From contig CM043878.1 in the NCBI GenBank assembly GCA_023846275.1, positions 12,820,772 through 12,884,771 on the forward strand: DNA of 64,000 nt, given 5' to 3'. The DNA comes from Vanilla planifolia. Taxonomy: Eukaryota > Streptophyta > Magnoliopsida > Asparagales > Orchidaceae. The position numbers were made by a program, and so were the translations under genes. Shown one piece after another: positions 13,901 to 30,163 of the stretch; within the stretch, counting starts at the first letter, position 1; each line of letters opens with the position of its first letter. The notes beneath the pieces are model-generated. The model was given only the letters and a program-made list of their open reading frames with translations, was not told the origin of the DNA and ran no database searches.

Positions 13901-14584
13901 AAAAAAAAAAAAAAGAATACGTTTAAGCAATGCACTTTTTTTTTTTGGTGTGTCCCGCACAATAACAACTCGTACAATTATAGGACCGTCCGCATAAAAG
14001 TCCTGATGCGGACGCCGAAAATGGCCAAAATCCGTGAGCTAACACTCACGGTTTTTCTGCGAAATCGCCGAATCCGAAGGGTTATTCAGTTTTGCAATGT
14101 CGCACAGAACTTTGATGCGGACACCCGCAAAACTACGAAGGCGACAAACATGCGACGTTATTTTATTGGGTAATATCTCCACGTTTTTATTTTTAAATGT
14201 TTAGGGTACTAGGTTATTCGTAAAATGTTTTCTAAATTTTTCTATTGGTGAAATATCAAAACAATTTTCATAATTTTTTTAATAATTAATATTAATATTT
14301 TCTAAAAAAATATATTTTAAATAAATATTATTTTTTCTCTCTATCTTTCTATTTCTTCATTTTTTGTCTTTTATTTTATTAATAAATAGATTTTTATATT
14401 TACCTTGCAAATTTCTCTCTAAAATTAATATGATATGCATAATAATTGTTATTAAAATATATATTTATTTATAGCCATTCATTCTTTTGCAAAAATACTT
14501 CCGTTTATTTATTATATGTCCCGCACCGTACAAAATATAAATTGTATGCATATGGCCGCATATTTGATGTATGCGGACGCAAAA
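10962..14584. repeat. Satellite unit 4
   Basis: Same length as unit 3 (3623 bp), with the same 24-bp (AT)n tract (11971-11994) and the same private variants. It has ataatgag near 11484 where unit 3 has ataattag. Units 3 and 4 look like a recent duplication of one parent unit. Confidence 0.95.
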
Positions 14585-15587
14585 AAACCGTAAAACCCGT
14601 GAGCGAACCATCACGGATTTCTGCATAAATTTGCCATGCAGCGGGTGCCAAATTTTGTGACGGTCGCATAGAACGTTCTGTGCGGAACGGCTTAATATAA
14701 AAACATCTATTCTTATGCGGCTTAATTGTAGGATTCTCGGCGTTTTCCTTTTTTCCAATTTGAATATTTATGATTAGAGTTTATAAAATATTAATTTATT
14801 TTTTATAACATGGAGAATGAAGAAAATTTCTTTTGAATATTTTAATTTAGCAGAAATGTAGTCTAATTATTTTTAAAATTTTTTTATTTAAAAATATAAA
14901 TAAAAAAATAATCTCAAAAGAAATATTATCGTTATATATTATTTTTTTATTTTTAAAATGAAATCCTAAAATATTAATTGAAAAATTAAAATATAAAATT
15001 ATTTTTTCCTTTTATCAATAATATAATTTACTTGTTTATCATTCATGTTACAAAGAAAATTAACAAGGGATCGTTCTCGTGATCTACGATTCATATAAAT
15101 ATATTTATAATGAGTAGAGAAAATAAATATAAAATTCAAAACCTAAATAATATTCGCAACTTGATAAAATGGCTCAACGAATTAAATAGAATTATATGCG
15201 AACAGAATCCCAAAATTTAAGTATAGTATACTACAAAAATGTAATAAAGGCTTCTTCGTAATTCACTTACGGCTATCAAATTATAAAAAAAATTAACAAA
15301 TAAATTTTTACGGAAGCATTCGATAATATGAGCAGCCAAACGAAACTGCAAAAATTACTCGATAAATAAACGAATAAACATATTTATTAATACACATATT
15401 TATTTATTTTTCTTCTCTCAATATTAAATCAGAGTATTATGATAAATAACTATTTTAATTATTTATTAGTTCAATGTTTTATTCTAAAAACAAAAACTCT
15501 AAAATTTCTTTCATATATTAAAAGTAAAGAGTGGATATTAGTTTTCATATCGATTATATAATATAGTTGTCATTTATATTTTAAATT

Positions 15588-15663
<76 letters not shown>

Positions 15664-18248
15664 TAGAAGAGAAAAATAAAAATTTGAAAATATGGGAGAT
15701 TCATGACGAAAACTAAATACAATTGTTAGAATTAGAGACTAACATGATGTCATAATATAAAAAAAATAATTTAATAACACGCTAAAAGAAGCCCAAAAAA
15801 TCGTGCGGAAATGTTTTTTTTGATAATTCAATTATACAAACTAAATCATTAGACAATCGACAAGGGTACTTTTACTTAAGAAATTTTTAAATTGGATCAC
15901 GATAAAAATATAAAAAATGCGTCATAATATTTATGGTTTTCTTTAAATTTTAATCGATTATTTAGTTAAATTGAAAAAAAAAAACGATAAAATGTACATG
16001 CAGTTGTCTTTATTAATACCATTTGATAATGACTTTTTAAATATATTAAGTACAACTGAATCTTAAATTCATAAATATATCTGATAATTTTCATAACTTT
16101 TTTGAACCTTCAAACGTAATATATTTTCTAAAACTTTACGAATAATTCACATGGAGAAAAAGAGATTTTTATTATAAAAAAATTCCTAAAACTAATTATA
16201 TATATGTGTGTTGATAGTTAATCACAAATATTTTTGTCATTACATTTGTTGAGAAAGGTAGTAAAATAATATTTATTTTTCAAAATCTTTTTTGTTAATT
16301 AATTCATTTATGTTTAAAAGTTTTTTAATTTTTTTATATTATATTTTTTGTTGTTCTTTTGAATCACTATTATTCTTAATAGTATAAAGAAGACATAAAA
16401 TATATGCAATGAAAATAATTTTAATGATTAAATTTATTTATAAAAAATATAGTATGCATTAACTCTTATATATTATAATTTATGTTTAATACGTAGAAAC
16501 CAAATATAATATATATAATATGTTAAGTTAAAAATTACAGTTTTATAATAATATAATCTTGAAAATTATGTAATATAATCATATTATTTATATTTGACAA
16601 AATAAATTCACTCTACTAACTTAATTTCATATTATAAAACATTTTTTCACTAATAAATTCATTTAAGTTAGAATTTTTTTAATTTTTTTAATTTTTTTAA
16701 ATTTTTTAAATATATATTTTATATCACAATTATTCTCAACAATAATAGCTAATATGATGTGTATCAAGAAGAAAACAATTTTTACAATTAAATTTATTTA
16801 TCTAAATTTTATTATTTATCATGAATTAGTGAAATGTATAAATATTAATGTTATTTATTTTATATTTTTTTAAATAAAAATTGATTATACACATAAAATC
16901 AAAAGTAATGTAAAACATATAACATTTTTATTTATTGGTTTCCTAATTAAAAAAAAGAAAAAAAAATCAAACTCACAATGCACGTATTTTTTTCGTAGTC
17001 ATCAATAATGACAATACTTTTATTTTAGTCACACATTATTAAATTATACAATTGTCAAATATCAAGACAAATGGTGAGTCAATTAAAACAAAATTTCTCC
17101 TAAAATATCACAATTTTGTGGGGTTATCATTTGCATAAGTCACATATTATATTATATATAAAAAATATAAAATGATAAACAATTCTAGAATATGTGAATA
17201 TTACAATAATTATGAACGTAGAATATTCAAAATAATTGTTCGTTTTATATATTTTTAGTATTTCGATTTTTCAGTATGATTTATTTTTTATTTTTTATTA
17301 TTCTTCTATTTTTTTTGTTTTTTAATAATTTAAAATCTTAATTTTTATTTAGAAATAATAAAATTTTTTAAATTTATATCATTATTTTTTATTAACAATT
17401 GATTTAATAATTTTAATGAAGAGGTTCATGTTTTGATATAGATATTTACATAAAATCCAAAACTTTAATTTATTCCTAATAAATAATAGTTTAATATTTA
17501 TTTTGAAATGCTTTTGAAAACAGGCAGCGTAATTTATATTTTTCCGAACTTCGAAAAAAGAAAAAAAAAAAAAAAAAGAATACGTTTAAGCAATGCACTT
17601 TTTTTTTTTGGTGTGTCCCGCACAATAACAACTCGTACAATTATAGGACCGTCCGCATAAACGTCCTGATGCGGACGCCGAAAATGGCCAAAATCCGTGA
17701 GCTAACACTCACGGTTTTTCTGCGAAATCGCCGAATCCGAAGGGTTATTCAGTTTTGCAATGTCGCACAGAACTTTGATGCGGACACCCGCAAAACTACG
17801 AAGGCGACAAAAATGCGACGTTTGTTTATTGGGTAATATCTCCACGTTTTTATTTTTAAATGTTTAGGGTACTAGGTTATTCGTAAAATGTTTTCTAAAT
17901 TTTTCTATTGGTGAAATATCAAAACAATTTTCATAATTTTTTTAATAATTAATATTAATATTTTCTAAAAAAATATATTTTAAATAAATATTATTTTTTC
18001 TCTCTATCTTTCTATTTCTTCATTTTTTTGTCTTTTATTTTATTTATAAATAGATTTTTATATTTACCTTGCAAATTTCTCTCTAAAATTAATATGATAT
18101 GCATAATAATTGTTATTAAAATATATATTTATTTATAGCCATTCATTCTTTTGCAAAAATATTTCCGTTTATTTATTATATGTCCCGCACCGTACAAAAT
18201 ATAAATTGTATGCATATGGCCGCATATTTGATGTATGCGGACGCAAAA
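14585..18248. repeat. Satellite unit 5
   Basis: Long (AT)n tract at 15594-15659 (66 bp). It has a private ttttcgtagtc near 16990 where the other units read ttttagtagtc. From about 18020 it shares a variant block with the end of unit 1, including the extra T in the T run, tatttataaatag and aaatatttccg. Confidence 0.95.
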
Positions 18249-19251
18249 AAACCGTAAAACCCGTGAGCGAACCATCACGGATTTCTGCATAAATTTGCCA
18301 TGCAGCGGGTGCCAAATTTTGTGACGGTCGCATAGAACGTTCTGTGCGGAACGGCTTAATATAAAAACATCTATTCTTATGCGGCTTAATTGTAGGATTC
18401 TCGGCGTTTTCCTTTTTTCCAATTTGAATATTTATGATTAGAGTTTATAAAATATTAATTTATTTTTTATAACATGGAGAATGAAGAAAATTTCTTTTGT
18501 ATATTTTAATTTAGCAGAAATGTAGTCTAATTATTTTTAAAATTTTTTTATTTAAAAATATAAATAAAAAAATAATCTCAAAAGAAATATTATCGTTATA
18601 TATTATTTTTTTATTTTTAAAATGAAATCCTAAAATATTAATTGAAAAATTAAAATATAAAATTATTTTTTCCTTTTATCAATAATATAATTTACTTGTT
18701 TATCATTCATGTTACAAAGAAAATTAACAAGGGATCGTTCTCGTGATCTACGATTCATATAAATATATTTATAATGAGTAGAGAAAATAAATATAAAATT
18801 CAAAACCTAAATAATATTCGCAACTTGATAAAATGGCTCAACGAATTAAATAGAATTATATGCGAACAGAATCCCAAAATTTAAGTATAGTATACTACAA
18901 AAATGTAATAAAGGCTTCTTCGTAATTCACTTACGGCTATCAAATTATAAAAAAAATTAACAAATAAATTTTTACGGAAGCATTCGATAATATGAGCAGC
19001 CAAACGAAACTGCAAAAATTACTCGATAAATAAACGAATAAACATATTTATTAATACACATATTTATTTATTTTTCTTCTCTCAATATTAAATCAGAGTA
19101 TTATGATAAATAACTATTTTAATTATTTATTAGTTCAATGTTTTATTCTAAAAACAAAAACTCTAAAATTTCTTTCATATATTAAAAGTAAAGAGTGGAT
19201 ATTAGTTTTCATATCGATTATATAATATAGTTGTCATTTATATTTTAAATT

Positions 19252-19289
<38 letters not shown>

Positions 19290-21872
19290 TAGAAGAGAAA
19301 AATAAAAATTTGAAAATATGGGAGATTCATGACGAAAACTAAATACAATTGTTAGAATTAGAGACTAACATGATGTCATAATATAAAAAAAATAATTTAA
19401 TAACACGCTAAAAGAAGCCCAAAAAATCGTGCGGAAATGTTTTTTTTGATAATTCAATTATACAAACTAAATCATTAGACAATCGACAAGGGTACTTTTA
19501 CTTAAGAAATTTTTAAATTGGATCACGATAAAAATATAAAAAATGCGTCATAATATTTATGGTTTTCTTTAAATTTTAATCGATTATTTAGTTAAATTGA
19601 AAAAAAAAACGATAAAATGTACATGCAGTTGTCTTTATTAATACCATTTGATAATGACTTTTTAAATATATTAAGTACAACTGAATCTTAAATTCATAAA
19701 TATATCTGATAATTTTCATAACTTTTTTGAACCTTCAAACGTAATATATTTTCTAAAACTTTACGAATAATTCACATGGAGAAAAAGAGATTTTTATTAT
19801 AAAAAAATTCCTAAAACTAATTATATATATGTGTGTTGATAGTTAATCACAAATATTTTTGTCATTACATTTGTTGAGAAAGGTAGTAAAATAATATTTA
19901 TTTTTCAAAATCTTTTTTGTTAATTAATTCATTTATGTTTAAAAGTTTTTTAATTTTTTTATATTATATTTTTTGTTGTTCTTTTGAATCACTATTATTC
20001 TTAATAGTATAAAGAAGACATAAAATATATGCAATGAAAATAATTTTAATGATTAAATTTATTTATAAAAAATATAGTATGCATTAACTCTTATATATTA
20101 TAATTTATGTTTAATACGTAGAAACCAAATATAATATATATAATATGTTAAGTTAAAAATTACAGTTTTATAATAATATAATCTTGAAAATTATGTAATA
20201 TAATCATATTATTTATATTTGACAAAATAAATTCACTCTACTAACTTAATTTCATATTATAAAACATTTTTTCACTAATAAATTCATTTAAGTTAGAATT
20301 TTTTTAATTTTTTTAATTTTTTTAAATTTTTTAAATATATATTTTATATCACAATTATTCTCAACAATAATAGCTAATATGATGTGTATCAAGAAGAAAA
20401 CAATTTTTACAATTAAATTTATTTATCTAAATTTTATTATTTATCATGAATTAGTGAAATGTATAAATATTAATGTTATTTATTTTATATTTTTTTAAAT
20501 AAAAATTGATTATACACATAAAATCAAAAGTAATGTAAAACATATAACATTTTTATTTATTGGTTTCCTAATTAAAAAAAAGAAAAAAAAATCAAACTCA
20601 CAATGCACGTATTTTTTTAGTAGTCATCAATAATGACAATACTTTTATTTTAGTCACACATTATTAAATTATACAATTGTCAAATATCAAGACAAATGGT
20701 GAGTCAATTAAAACAAAATTTCTCCTAAAATATCACAATTTTGTGGGGTTATCATTTGCATAAGTCACATATTATATTATATATAAAAAATATAAAATGA
20801 TAAACAATTCTAGAATATGTGAATATTACAATAATTATGAACGTAGAATATTCAAAATAATTGTTCGTTTTATATATTTTTAGTATTTCGATTTTTCAGT
20901 ATGATTTATTTTTTATTTTTTATTATTCTTCTATTTTTTTTGTTTTTTAATAATTTAAAATCTTAATTTTTATTTAGAAATAATAAAATTTTTTAAATTT
21001 ATATCATTATTTTTTATTAACAATTGATTTAATAATTTTAATGAAGAGGTTCATGTTTTGATATAGATATTTACATAAAATCCAAAACTTTAATTTATTC
21101 CTAATAAATAATAGTTTAATATTTATTTTGAAATGCTTTTGAAAACAGGCAGCGTAATTTATATTTTTCCGAACTTCGAAAAAAGAAAAAAAAAAAAAAA
21201 AAGAATACGTTTAAGCAATGCACTTTTTTTTTTTGGTGTGTCCCGCACAATAACAACTCGTACAATTATAGGACCGTCCGCATAAACGTCATGATGCGGA
21301 CGCCGAAAATGGCCAAAATCCGTGAGCTAACACTCACGGTTTTTCTGCGAAATCGCCGAATCCGAAGGGTTATTCAGTTTTGCAATGTCGCACAGAACTT
21401 TGATGCGGACACCCGCAAAACTACGAAGGCGACAAACATGCGACGTTTGTTTATTGGGTAATATCTCCACGTTTTTATTTTTAAATGTTTAGGGTACTAG
21501 GTTATTCGTAAAATGTTTTCTAAATTTTTCTATTGGTGAAATATCAAAACAATTTTCATAATTTTTTTAATAATTAATATTAATATTTTCTAAAAAAATA
21601 TATTTTAAATAAATATTATTTTTTCTCTCTATCTTTCTATTTCTTCATTTTTTGTCTTTTATTTTATTAATAAATAGATTTTTATATTTACCTTGCAAAT
21701 TTCTCTCTAAAATTAATATGATATGCATAATAATTGTTATTAAAATATATATTTATTTATAGCCATTCATTCTTTTGCAAAAATACTTCCGTTTATTTAT
21801 TATATGTCCCGCACCGTACAAAATATAAATTGTATGCATATGGCCGCATATTTGATGTATGCGGACGCAAAA
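18249..21872. repeat. Satellite unit 6
   Basis: (AT)n tract at 19258-19285 (28 bp). Its start shares ttttgtatatttt (near 18496) with unit 2, so the unit 5/6 junction resembles the unit 1/2 junction exactly four units away. The module A loop allele is gtcatgatg. Confidence 0.95.
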
Positions 21873-22875
21873 AAACCGTAAAACCCGTGAGCGAACCATC
21901 ACGGATTTCTGCATAAATTTGCCATGCAGCGGGTGCCAAATTTTGTGACGGTCGCATAGAACGTTCTGTGCGGAACGGCTTAATATAAAAACATCTATTC
22001 TTATGCGGCTTAATTGTAGGATTCTCGGCGTTTTCCTTTTTTCCAATTTGAATATTTATGATTAGAGTTTATAAAATATTAATTTATTTTTTATAACATG
22101 GAGAATGAAGAAAATTTCTTTTGAATATTTTAATTTAGCAGAAATGTAGTCTAATTATTTTTAAAATTTTTTTATTTAAAAATATAAATAAAAAAATAAT
22201 CTCAAAAGAAATATTATCGTTATATATTATTTTTTTATTTTTAAAATGAAATCCTAAAATATTAATTGAAAAATTAAAATATAAAATTATTTTTTCCTTT
22301 TATCAATAATATAATTTACTTGTTTATCATTCATGTTACAAAGAAAATTAACAAGGGATCGTTCTCGTGATCTACGATTCATATAAATATATTTATAATT
22401 AGTAGAGAAAATAAATATAAAATTCAAAACCTAAATAATATTCGCAACTTGATAAAATGGCTCAACGAATTAAATAGAATTATATGCGAACAGAATCCCA
22501 AAATTTAAGTATAGTATACTACAAAAATGTAATAAAGGCTTCTTCGTAATTCACTTACGGCTATCAAATTATAAAAAAAATTAACAAATAAATTTTTACG
22601 GAAGCATTCGATAATATGAGCAGCCAAACGAAACTGCAAAAATTACTCGATAAATAAACGAATAAACATATTTATTAATACACATATTTATTTATTTTTC
22701 TTCTCTCAATATTAAATCAGAGTATTATGATAAATAACTATTTTAATTATTTATTAGTTCAATGTTTTATTCTAAAAACAAAAACTCTAAAATTTCTTTC
22801 ATATATTAAAAGTAAAGAGTGGATATTAGTTTTCATATCGATTATATAATATAGTTGTCATTTATATTTTAAATT

Positions 22876-22917
<42 letters not shown>

Positions 22918-25500
22918 TAGAAGAGAAAAATAAAAATTTGAAAATATGGGAGATTCATGACGAAAACTAAATACAATTGTTAGAATTAGAGACTAACATG
23001 ATGTCATAATATAAAAAAAATAATTTAATAACACGCTAAAAGAAGCCCAAAAAATCGTGCGGAAATGTTTTTTTTGATAATTCAATTATACAAACTAAAT
23101 CATTAGACAATCGACAAGGGTACTTTTACTTAAGAAATTTTTAAATTGGATCACGATAAAAATATAAAAAATGCGTCATAATATTTATGGTTTTCTTTAA
23201 ATTTTAATCGATTATTTAGTTAAATTGAAAAAAAAAACGATAAAATGTACATGCAGTTGTCTTTATTAATACCATTTGATAATGACTTTTTAAATATATT
23301 AAGTACAACTGAATCTTAAATTCATAAATATATCTGATAATTTTCATAACTTTTTTGAACCTTCAAACGTAATATATTTTCTAAAACTTTACGAATAATT
23401 CACATGGAGAAAAAGAGATTTTTATTATAAAAAAATTCCTAAAACTAATTATATATATGTGTGTTGATAGTTAATCACAAATATTTTTGTCATTACATTT
23501 GTTGAGAAAGGTAGTAAAATAATATTTATTTTTCAAAATCTTTTTTGTTAATTAATTCATTTATGTTTAAAAGTTTTTTAATTTTTTTATATTATATTTT
23601 TTGTTGTTCTTTTGAATCACTATTATTCTTAATAGTATAAAGAAGACATAAAATATATGCAATGAAAATAATTTTAATGATTAAATTTATTTATAAAAAA
23701 TATAGTATGCATTAACTCTTATATATTATAATTTATGTTTAATACGTAGAAACCAAATATAATATATATAATATGTTAAGTTAAAAATTACAGTTTTATA
23801 ATAATATAATCTTGAAAATTATGTAATATAATCATATTATTTATATTTGACAAAATAAATTCACTCTACTAACTTAATTTCATATTATAAAACATTTTTT
23901 CACTAATAAATTCATTTAAGTTAGAATTTTTTTAATTTTTTTAATTTTTTTAAATTTTTTAAATATATATTTTATATCACAATTATTCTCAACAATAATA
24001 GCTAATATGATGTGTATCAAGAAGAAAACAATTTTTACAATTAAATTTATTTATCTAAATTTTATTATTTATCATGAATTAGTGAAATGTATAAATATTA
24101 ATGTTATTTATTTTATATTTTTTTAAATAAAAATTGATTATACACATAAAATCAAAAGTAATGTAAAACATATAACATTTTTATTTATTGGTTTCCTAAT
24201 TAAAAAAAAGAAAAAAAAATCAAACTCACAATGCACGTATTTTTTTAGTAGTCATCAATAATGACAATACTTTTATTTTAGTCACACATTATTAAATTAT
24301 ACAATTGTCAAATATCAAGACAAATGGTGAGTCAATTAAAACAAAATTTCTCCTAAAATATCACAATTTTGTGGGGTTATCATTTGCATAAGTCACATAT
24401 TATATTATATATAAAAAATATAAAATGATAAACAATTCTAGAATATGTGAATATTACAATAATTATGAACGTAGAATATTCAAAATAATTGTTCGTTTTA
24501 TATATTTTTAGTATTTCGATTTTTCAGTATGATTTATTTTTTATTTTTTATTATTCTTCTATTTTTTTTGTTTTTTAATAATTTAAAATCTTAATTTTTA
24601 TTTAGAAATAATAAAATTTTTTAAATTTATATCATTATTTTTTATTAACAATTGATTTAATAATTTTAATGAAGAGGTTCATGTTTTGATATAGATATTT
24701 ACATAAAATCCAAAACTTTAATTTATTCCTAATAAATAATAGTTTAATATTTATTTTGAAATGCTTTTGAAAACAGGCAGCGTAATTTATATTTTTCCGA
24801 ACTTCGAAAAAAGAAAAAAAAAAAAAAAAAGAATACGTTTAAGCAATGCACTTTTTTTTTTTGGTGTGTCCCGCACAATAACAACTCGTACAATTATAGG
24901 ACCGTCCGCATAAACGTCATGATGCGGACGCCGAAAATGGCCAAAATCCGTGAGCTAACACTCACGGTTTTTCTGCGAAATCGCCGAATCCGAAGGGTTA
25001 TTCAGTTTTGCAATGTCGCACAGAACTTTGATGCGGACACCCGCAAAACTACGAAGGCGACAAACATGCGACGTTTGTTTATTGGGTAATATCTCCACGT
25101 TTTTATTTTTAAATGTTTAGGGTACTAGGTTATTCGTAAAATGTTTTCTAAATTTTTCTATTGGTGAAATATCAAAACAATTTTCATAATTTTTTTAATA
25201 ATTAATATTAATATTTTCTAAAAAAATATATTTTAAATAAATATTATTTTTTCTCTCTATCTTTCTATTTCTTCATTTTTTGTCTTTTATTTTATTAATA
25301 AATAGATTTTTATATTTACCTTGCAAATTTCTCTCTAAAATTAATATGATATGCATAATAATTGTTATTAAAATATATATTTATTTATAGCCATTCATTC
25401 TTTTGCAAAAATACTTCCGTTTATTTATTATATGTCCCGCACCGTACAAAATATAAATTGTATGCATATGGCCGCATATTTGATGTATGCGGACGCAAAA
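21873..25500. repeat. Satellite unit 7
   Basis: (AT)n tract at 22882-22913 (32 bp), as in unit 8. It carries ataattag near 22396 and loop allele gtcatgatg in module A. Confidence 0.95.
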
Positions 25501-26503
25501 AAACCGTAAAACCCGTGAGCGAACCATCACGGATTTCTGCATAAATTTGCCATGCAGCGGGTGCCAAATTTTGTGACGGTCGCATAGAACGTTCTGTGCG
25601 GAACGGCTTAATATAAAAACATCTATTCTTATGCGGCTTAATTGTAGGATTCTCGACGTTTTCCTTTTTTCCAATTTGAATATTTATGATTAGAGTTTAT
25701 AAAATATTAATTTATTTTTTATAACATGGAGAATGAAGAAAATTTCTTTTGAATATTTTAATTTAGCAGAAATGTAGTCTAATTATTTTTAAAATTTTTT
25801 TATTTAAAAATATAAATAAAAAAATAATCTCAAAAGAAATATTATCGTTATATATTATTTTTTTATTTTTAAAATGAAATCCTAAAATATTAATTGAAAA
25901 ATTAAAATATAAAATTATTTTTTCCTTTTATCAATAATATAATTTACTTGTTTATCATTCATGTTACAAAGAAAATTAACAAGGGATCGTTCTCGTGATC
26001 TACGATTCATATAAATATATTTATAATTAGTAGAGAAAATAAATATAAAATTCAAAACCTAAATAATATTCGCAACTTGATAAAATGGCTCAACGAATTA
26101 AATAGAATTATATGCGAACAGAATCCCAAAATTTAAGTATAGTATACTACAAAAATGTAATAAAGGCTTCTTCGTAATTCACTTACGGCTATCAAATTAT
26201 AAAAAAAATTAACAAATAAATTTTTACGGAAGCATTCGATAATATGAGCAGCCAAACGAAACTGCAAAAATTACTCGATAAATAAACGAATAAACATATT
26301 TATTAATACACATATTTATTTATTTTTCTTCTCTCAATATTAAATCAGAGTATTATGATAAATAACTATTTTAATTATTTATTAGTTCAATGTTTTATTC
26401 TAAAAACAAAAACTCTAAAATTTCTTTCATATATTAAAAGTAAAGAGTGGATATTAGTTTTCATATCGATTATATAATATAGTTGTCATTTATATTTTAA
26501 ATT

Positions 26504-26545
<42 letters not shown>

Positions 26546-29128
26546 TAGAAGAGAAAAATAAAAATTTGAAAATATGGGAGATTCATGACGAAAACTAAAT
26601 ACAATTGTTAGAATTAGAGACTAACATGATGTCATAATATAAAAAAAATAATTTAATAACACGCTAAAAGAAGCCCAAAAAATCGTGCGGAAATGTTTTT
26701 TTTGATAATTCAATTATACAAACTAAATCATTAGACAATCGACAAGGGTACTTTTACTTAAGAAATTTTTAAATTGGATCACGATAAAAATATAAAAAAT
26801 GCGTCATAATATTTATGGTTTTCTTTAAATTTTAATCGATTATTTAGTTAAATTGAAAAAAAAAACGATAAAATGTACATGCAGTTGTCTTTATTAATAC
26901 CATTTGATAATGACTTTTTAAATATATTAAGTACAACTGAATCTTAAATTCATAAATATATCTGATAATTTTCATAACTTTTTTGAACCTTCAAACGTAA
27001 TATATTTTCTAAAACTTTACGAATAATTCACATGGAGAAAAAGAGATTTTTATTATAAAAAAATTCCTAAAACTAATTATATATATGTGTGTTGATAGTT
27101 AATCACAAATATTTTTGTCATTACATTTGTTGAGAAAGGTAGTAAAATAATATTTATTTTTCAAAATCTTTTTTGTTAATTAATTCATTTATGTTTAAAA
27201 GTTTTTTAATTTTTTTATATTATATTTTTTGTTGTTCTTTTGAATCACTATTATTCTTAATAGTATAAAGAAGACATAAAATATATGCAATGAAAATAAT
27301 TTTAATGATTAAATTTATTTATAAAAAATATAGTATGCATTAACTCTTATATATTATAATTTATGTTTAATACGTAGAAACCAAATATAATATATATAAT
27401 ATGTTAAGTTAAAAATTACAGTTTTATAATAATATAATCTTGAAAATTATGTAATATAATCATATTATTTATATTTGACAAAATAAATTCACTCTACTAA
27501 CTTAATTTCATATTATAAAACATTTTTTCACTAATAAATTCATTTAAGTTAGAATTTTTTTAATTTTTTTAATTTTTTTAAATTTTTTAAATATATATTT
27601 TATATCACAATTATTCTCAACAATAATAGCTAATATGATGTGTATCAAGAAGAAAACAATTTTTACAATTAAATTTATTTATCTAAATTTTATTATTTAT
27701 CATGAATTAGTGAAATGTATAAATATTAATGTTATTTATTTTATATTTTTTTAAATAAAAATTGATTATACACATAAAATCAAAAGTAATGTAAAACATA
27801 TAACATTTTTATTTATTGGTTTCCTAATTAAAAAAAAGAAAAAAAAATCAAACTCACAATGCACGTATTTTTTTAGTAGTCATCAATAATGACAATACTT
27901 TTATTTTAGTCACACATTATTAAATTATACAATTGTCAAATATCAAGACAAATGGTGAGTCAATTAAAACAAAATTTCTCCTAAAATATCACAATTTTGT
28001 GGGGTTATCATTTGCATAAGTCACATATTATATTATATATAAAAAATATAAAATGATAAACAATTCTAGAATATGTGAATATTACAATAATTATGAACGT
28101 AGAATATTCAAAATAATTGTTCGTTTTATATATTTTTAGTATTTCGATTTTTCAGTATGATTTATTTTTTATTTTTTATTATTCTTCTATTTTTTTTGTT
28201 TTTTAATAATTTAAAATCTTAATTTTTATTTAGAAATAATAAAATTTTTTAAATTTATATCATTATTTTTTATTAACAATTGATTTAATAATTTTAATGA
28301 AGAGGTTCATGTTTTGATATAGATATTTACATAAAATCCAAAACTTTAATTTATTCCTAATAAATAATAGTTTAATATTTATTTTGAAATGCTTTTGAAA
28401 ACAGGCAGCGTAATTTATATTTTTCCGAACTTCGAAAAAAGAAAAAAAAAAAAAAAAAGAATACGTTTAAGCAATGCACTTTTTTTTTTTGGTGTGTCCC
28501 GCACAATAACAACTCGTACAATTATAGGACCGTCCGCATAAACGTCATGATGCGGACGCCGAAAATGGCCAAAATCCGTGAGCTAACACTCACGGTTTTT
28601 CTGCGAAATCGCCGAATCCGAAGGGTTATTCAGTTTTGCAATGTCGCACAGAACTTTGATGCGGACACCCGCAAAACTACGAAGGCGACAAACATGCGAC
28701 GTTTGTTTATTGGGTAATATCTCCACGTTTTTATTTTTAAATGTTTAGGGTACTAGGTTATTCGTAAAATGTTTTCTAAATTTTTCTATTGGTGAAATAT
28801 CAAAACAATTTTCATAATTTTTTTAATAATTAATATTAATATTTTCTAAAAAAATATATTTTAAATAAATATTATTTTTTCTCTCTATCTTTCTATTTCT
28901 TCATTTTTTGTCTTTTATTTTATTAATAAATAGATTTTTATATTTACCTTGCAAATTTCTCTCTAAAATTAATATGATATGCATAATAATTGTTATTAAA
29001 ATATATATTTATTTATAGCCATTCATTCTTTTGCAAAAATACTTCCGTTTATTTATTATATGTCCCGCACCGTACAAAATATAAATTGTATGCATATGGC
29101 CGCATATTTGATGTATGCGGACGCAAAA
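25501..29128. repeat. Satellite unit 8
   Basis: Same length as unit 7 (3628 bp), with a 32-bp (AT)n tract at 26510-26541. It has ctcgacgtt near 25652, shared only with unit 9, where other units read ctcggcgtt. Confidence 0.95.
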
Positions 29129-30131
29129 AAACCGTAAAACCCGTGAGCGAACCATCACGGATTTCTGCATAAATTTGCCATGCAGCGGGTGCCAAATTTT
29201 GTGACGGTCGCATAGAACGTTCTGTGCGGAACGGCTTAATATAAAAACATCTATTCTTATGCGGCTTAATTGTAGGATTCTCGACGTTTTCCTTTTTTCC
29301 AATTTGAATATTTATGATTAGAGTTTATAAAATATTAATTTATTTTTTATAACATGGAGAATGAAGAAAATTTCTTTTGAATATTTTAATTTAGCAGAAA
29401 TGTAGTCTAATTATTTTTAAAATTTTTTTATTTAAAAATATAAATAAAAAAATAATCTCAAAAGAAATATTATCGTTATATATTATTTTTTTATTTTTAA
29501 AATGAAATCCTAAAATATTAATTGAAAAATTAAAATATAAAATTATTTTTTCCTTTTATCAATAATATAATTTACTTGTTTATCATTCATGTTACAAAGA
29601 AAATTAACAAGGGATCGTTCTCGTGATCTACGATTCATATAAATATATTTATAATTAGTAGAGAAAATAAATATAAAATTCAAAACCTAAATAATATTCG
29701 CAACTTGATAAAATGGCTCAACGAATTAAATAGAATTATATGCGAACAGAATCCCAAAATTTAAGTATAGTATACTACAAAAATGTAATAAAGGCTTCTT
29801 CGTAATTCACTTACGGCTATCAAATTATAAAAAAAATTAACAAATAAATTTTTACGGAAGCATTCGATAATATGAGCAGCCAAACGAAACTGCAAAAATT
29901 ACTCGATAAATAAACGAATAAACATATTTATTAATACACATATTTATTTATTTTTCTTCTCTCAATATTAAATCAGAGTATTATGATAAATAACTATTTT
30001 AATTATTTATTAGTTCAATGTTTTATTCTAAAAACAAAAACTCTAAAATTTCTTTCATATATTAAAAGTAAAGAGTGGATATTAGTTTTCATATCGATTA
30101 TATAATATAGTTGTCATTTATATTTTAAATT

Positions 30132-30163
<32 letters not shown>
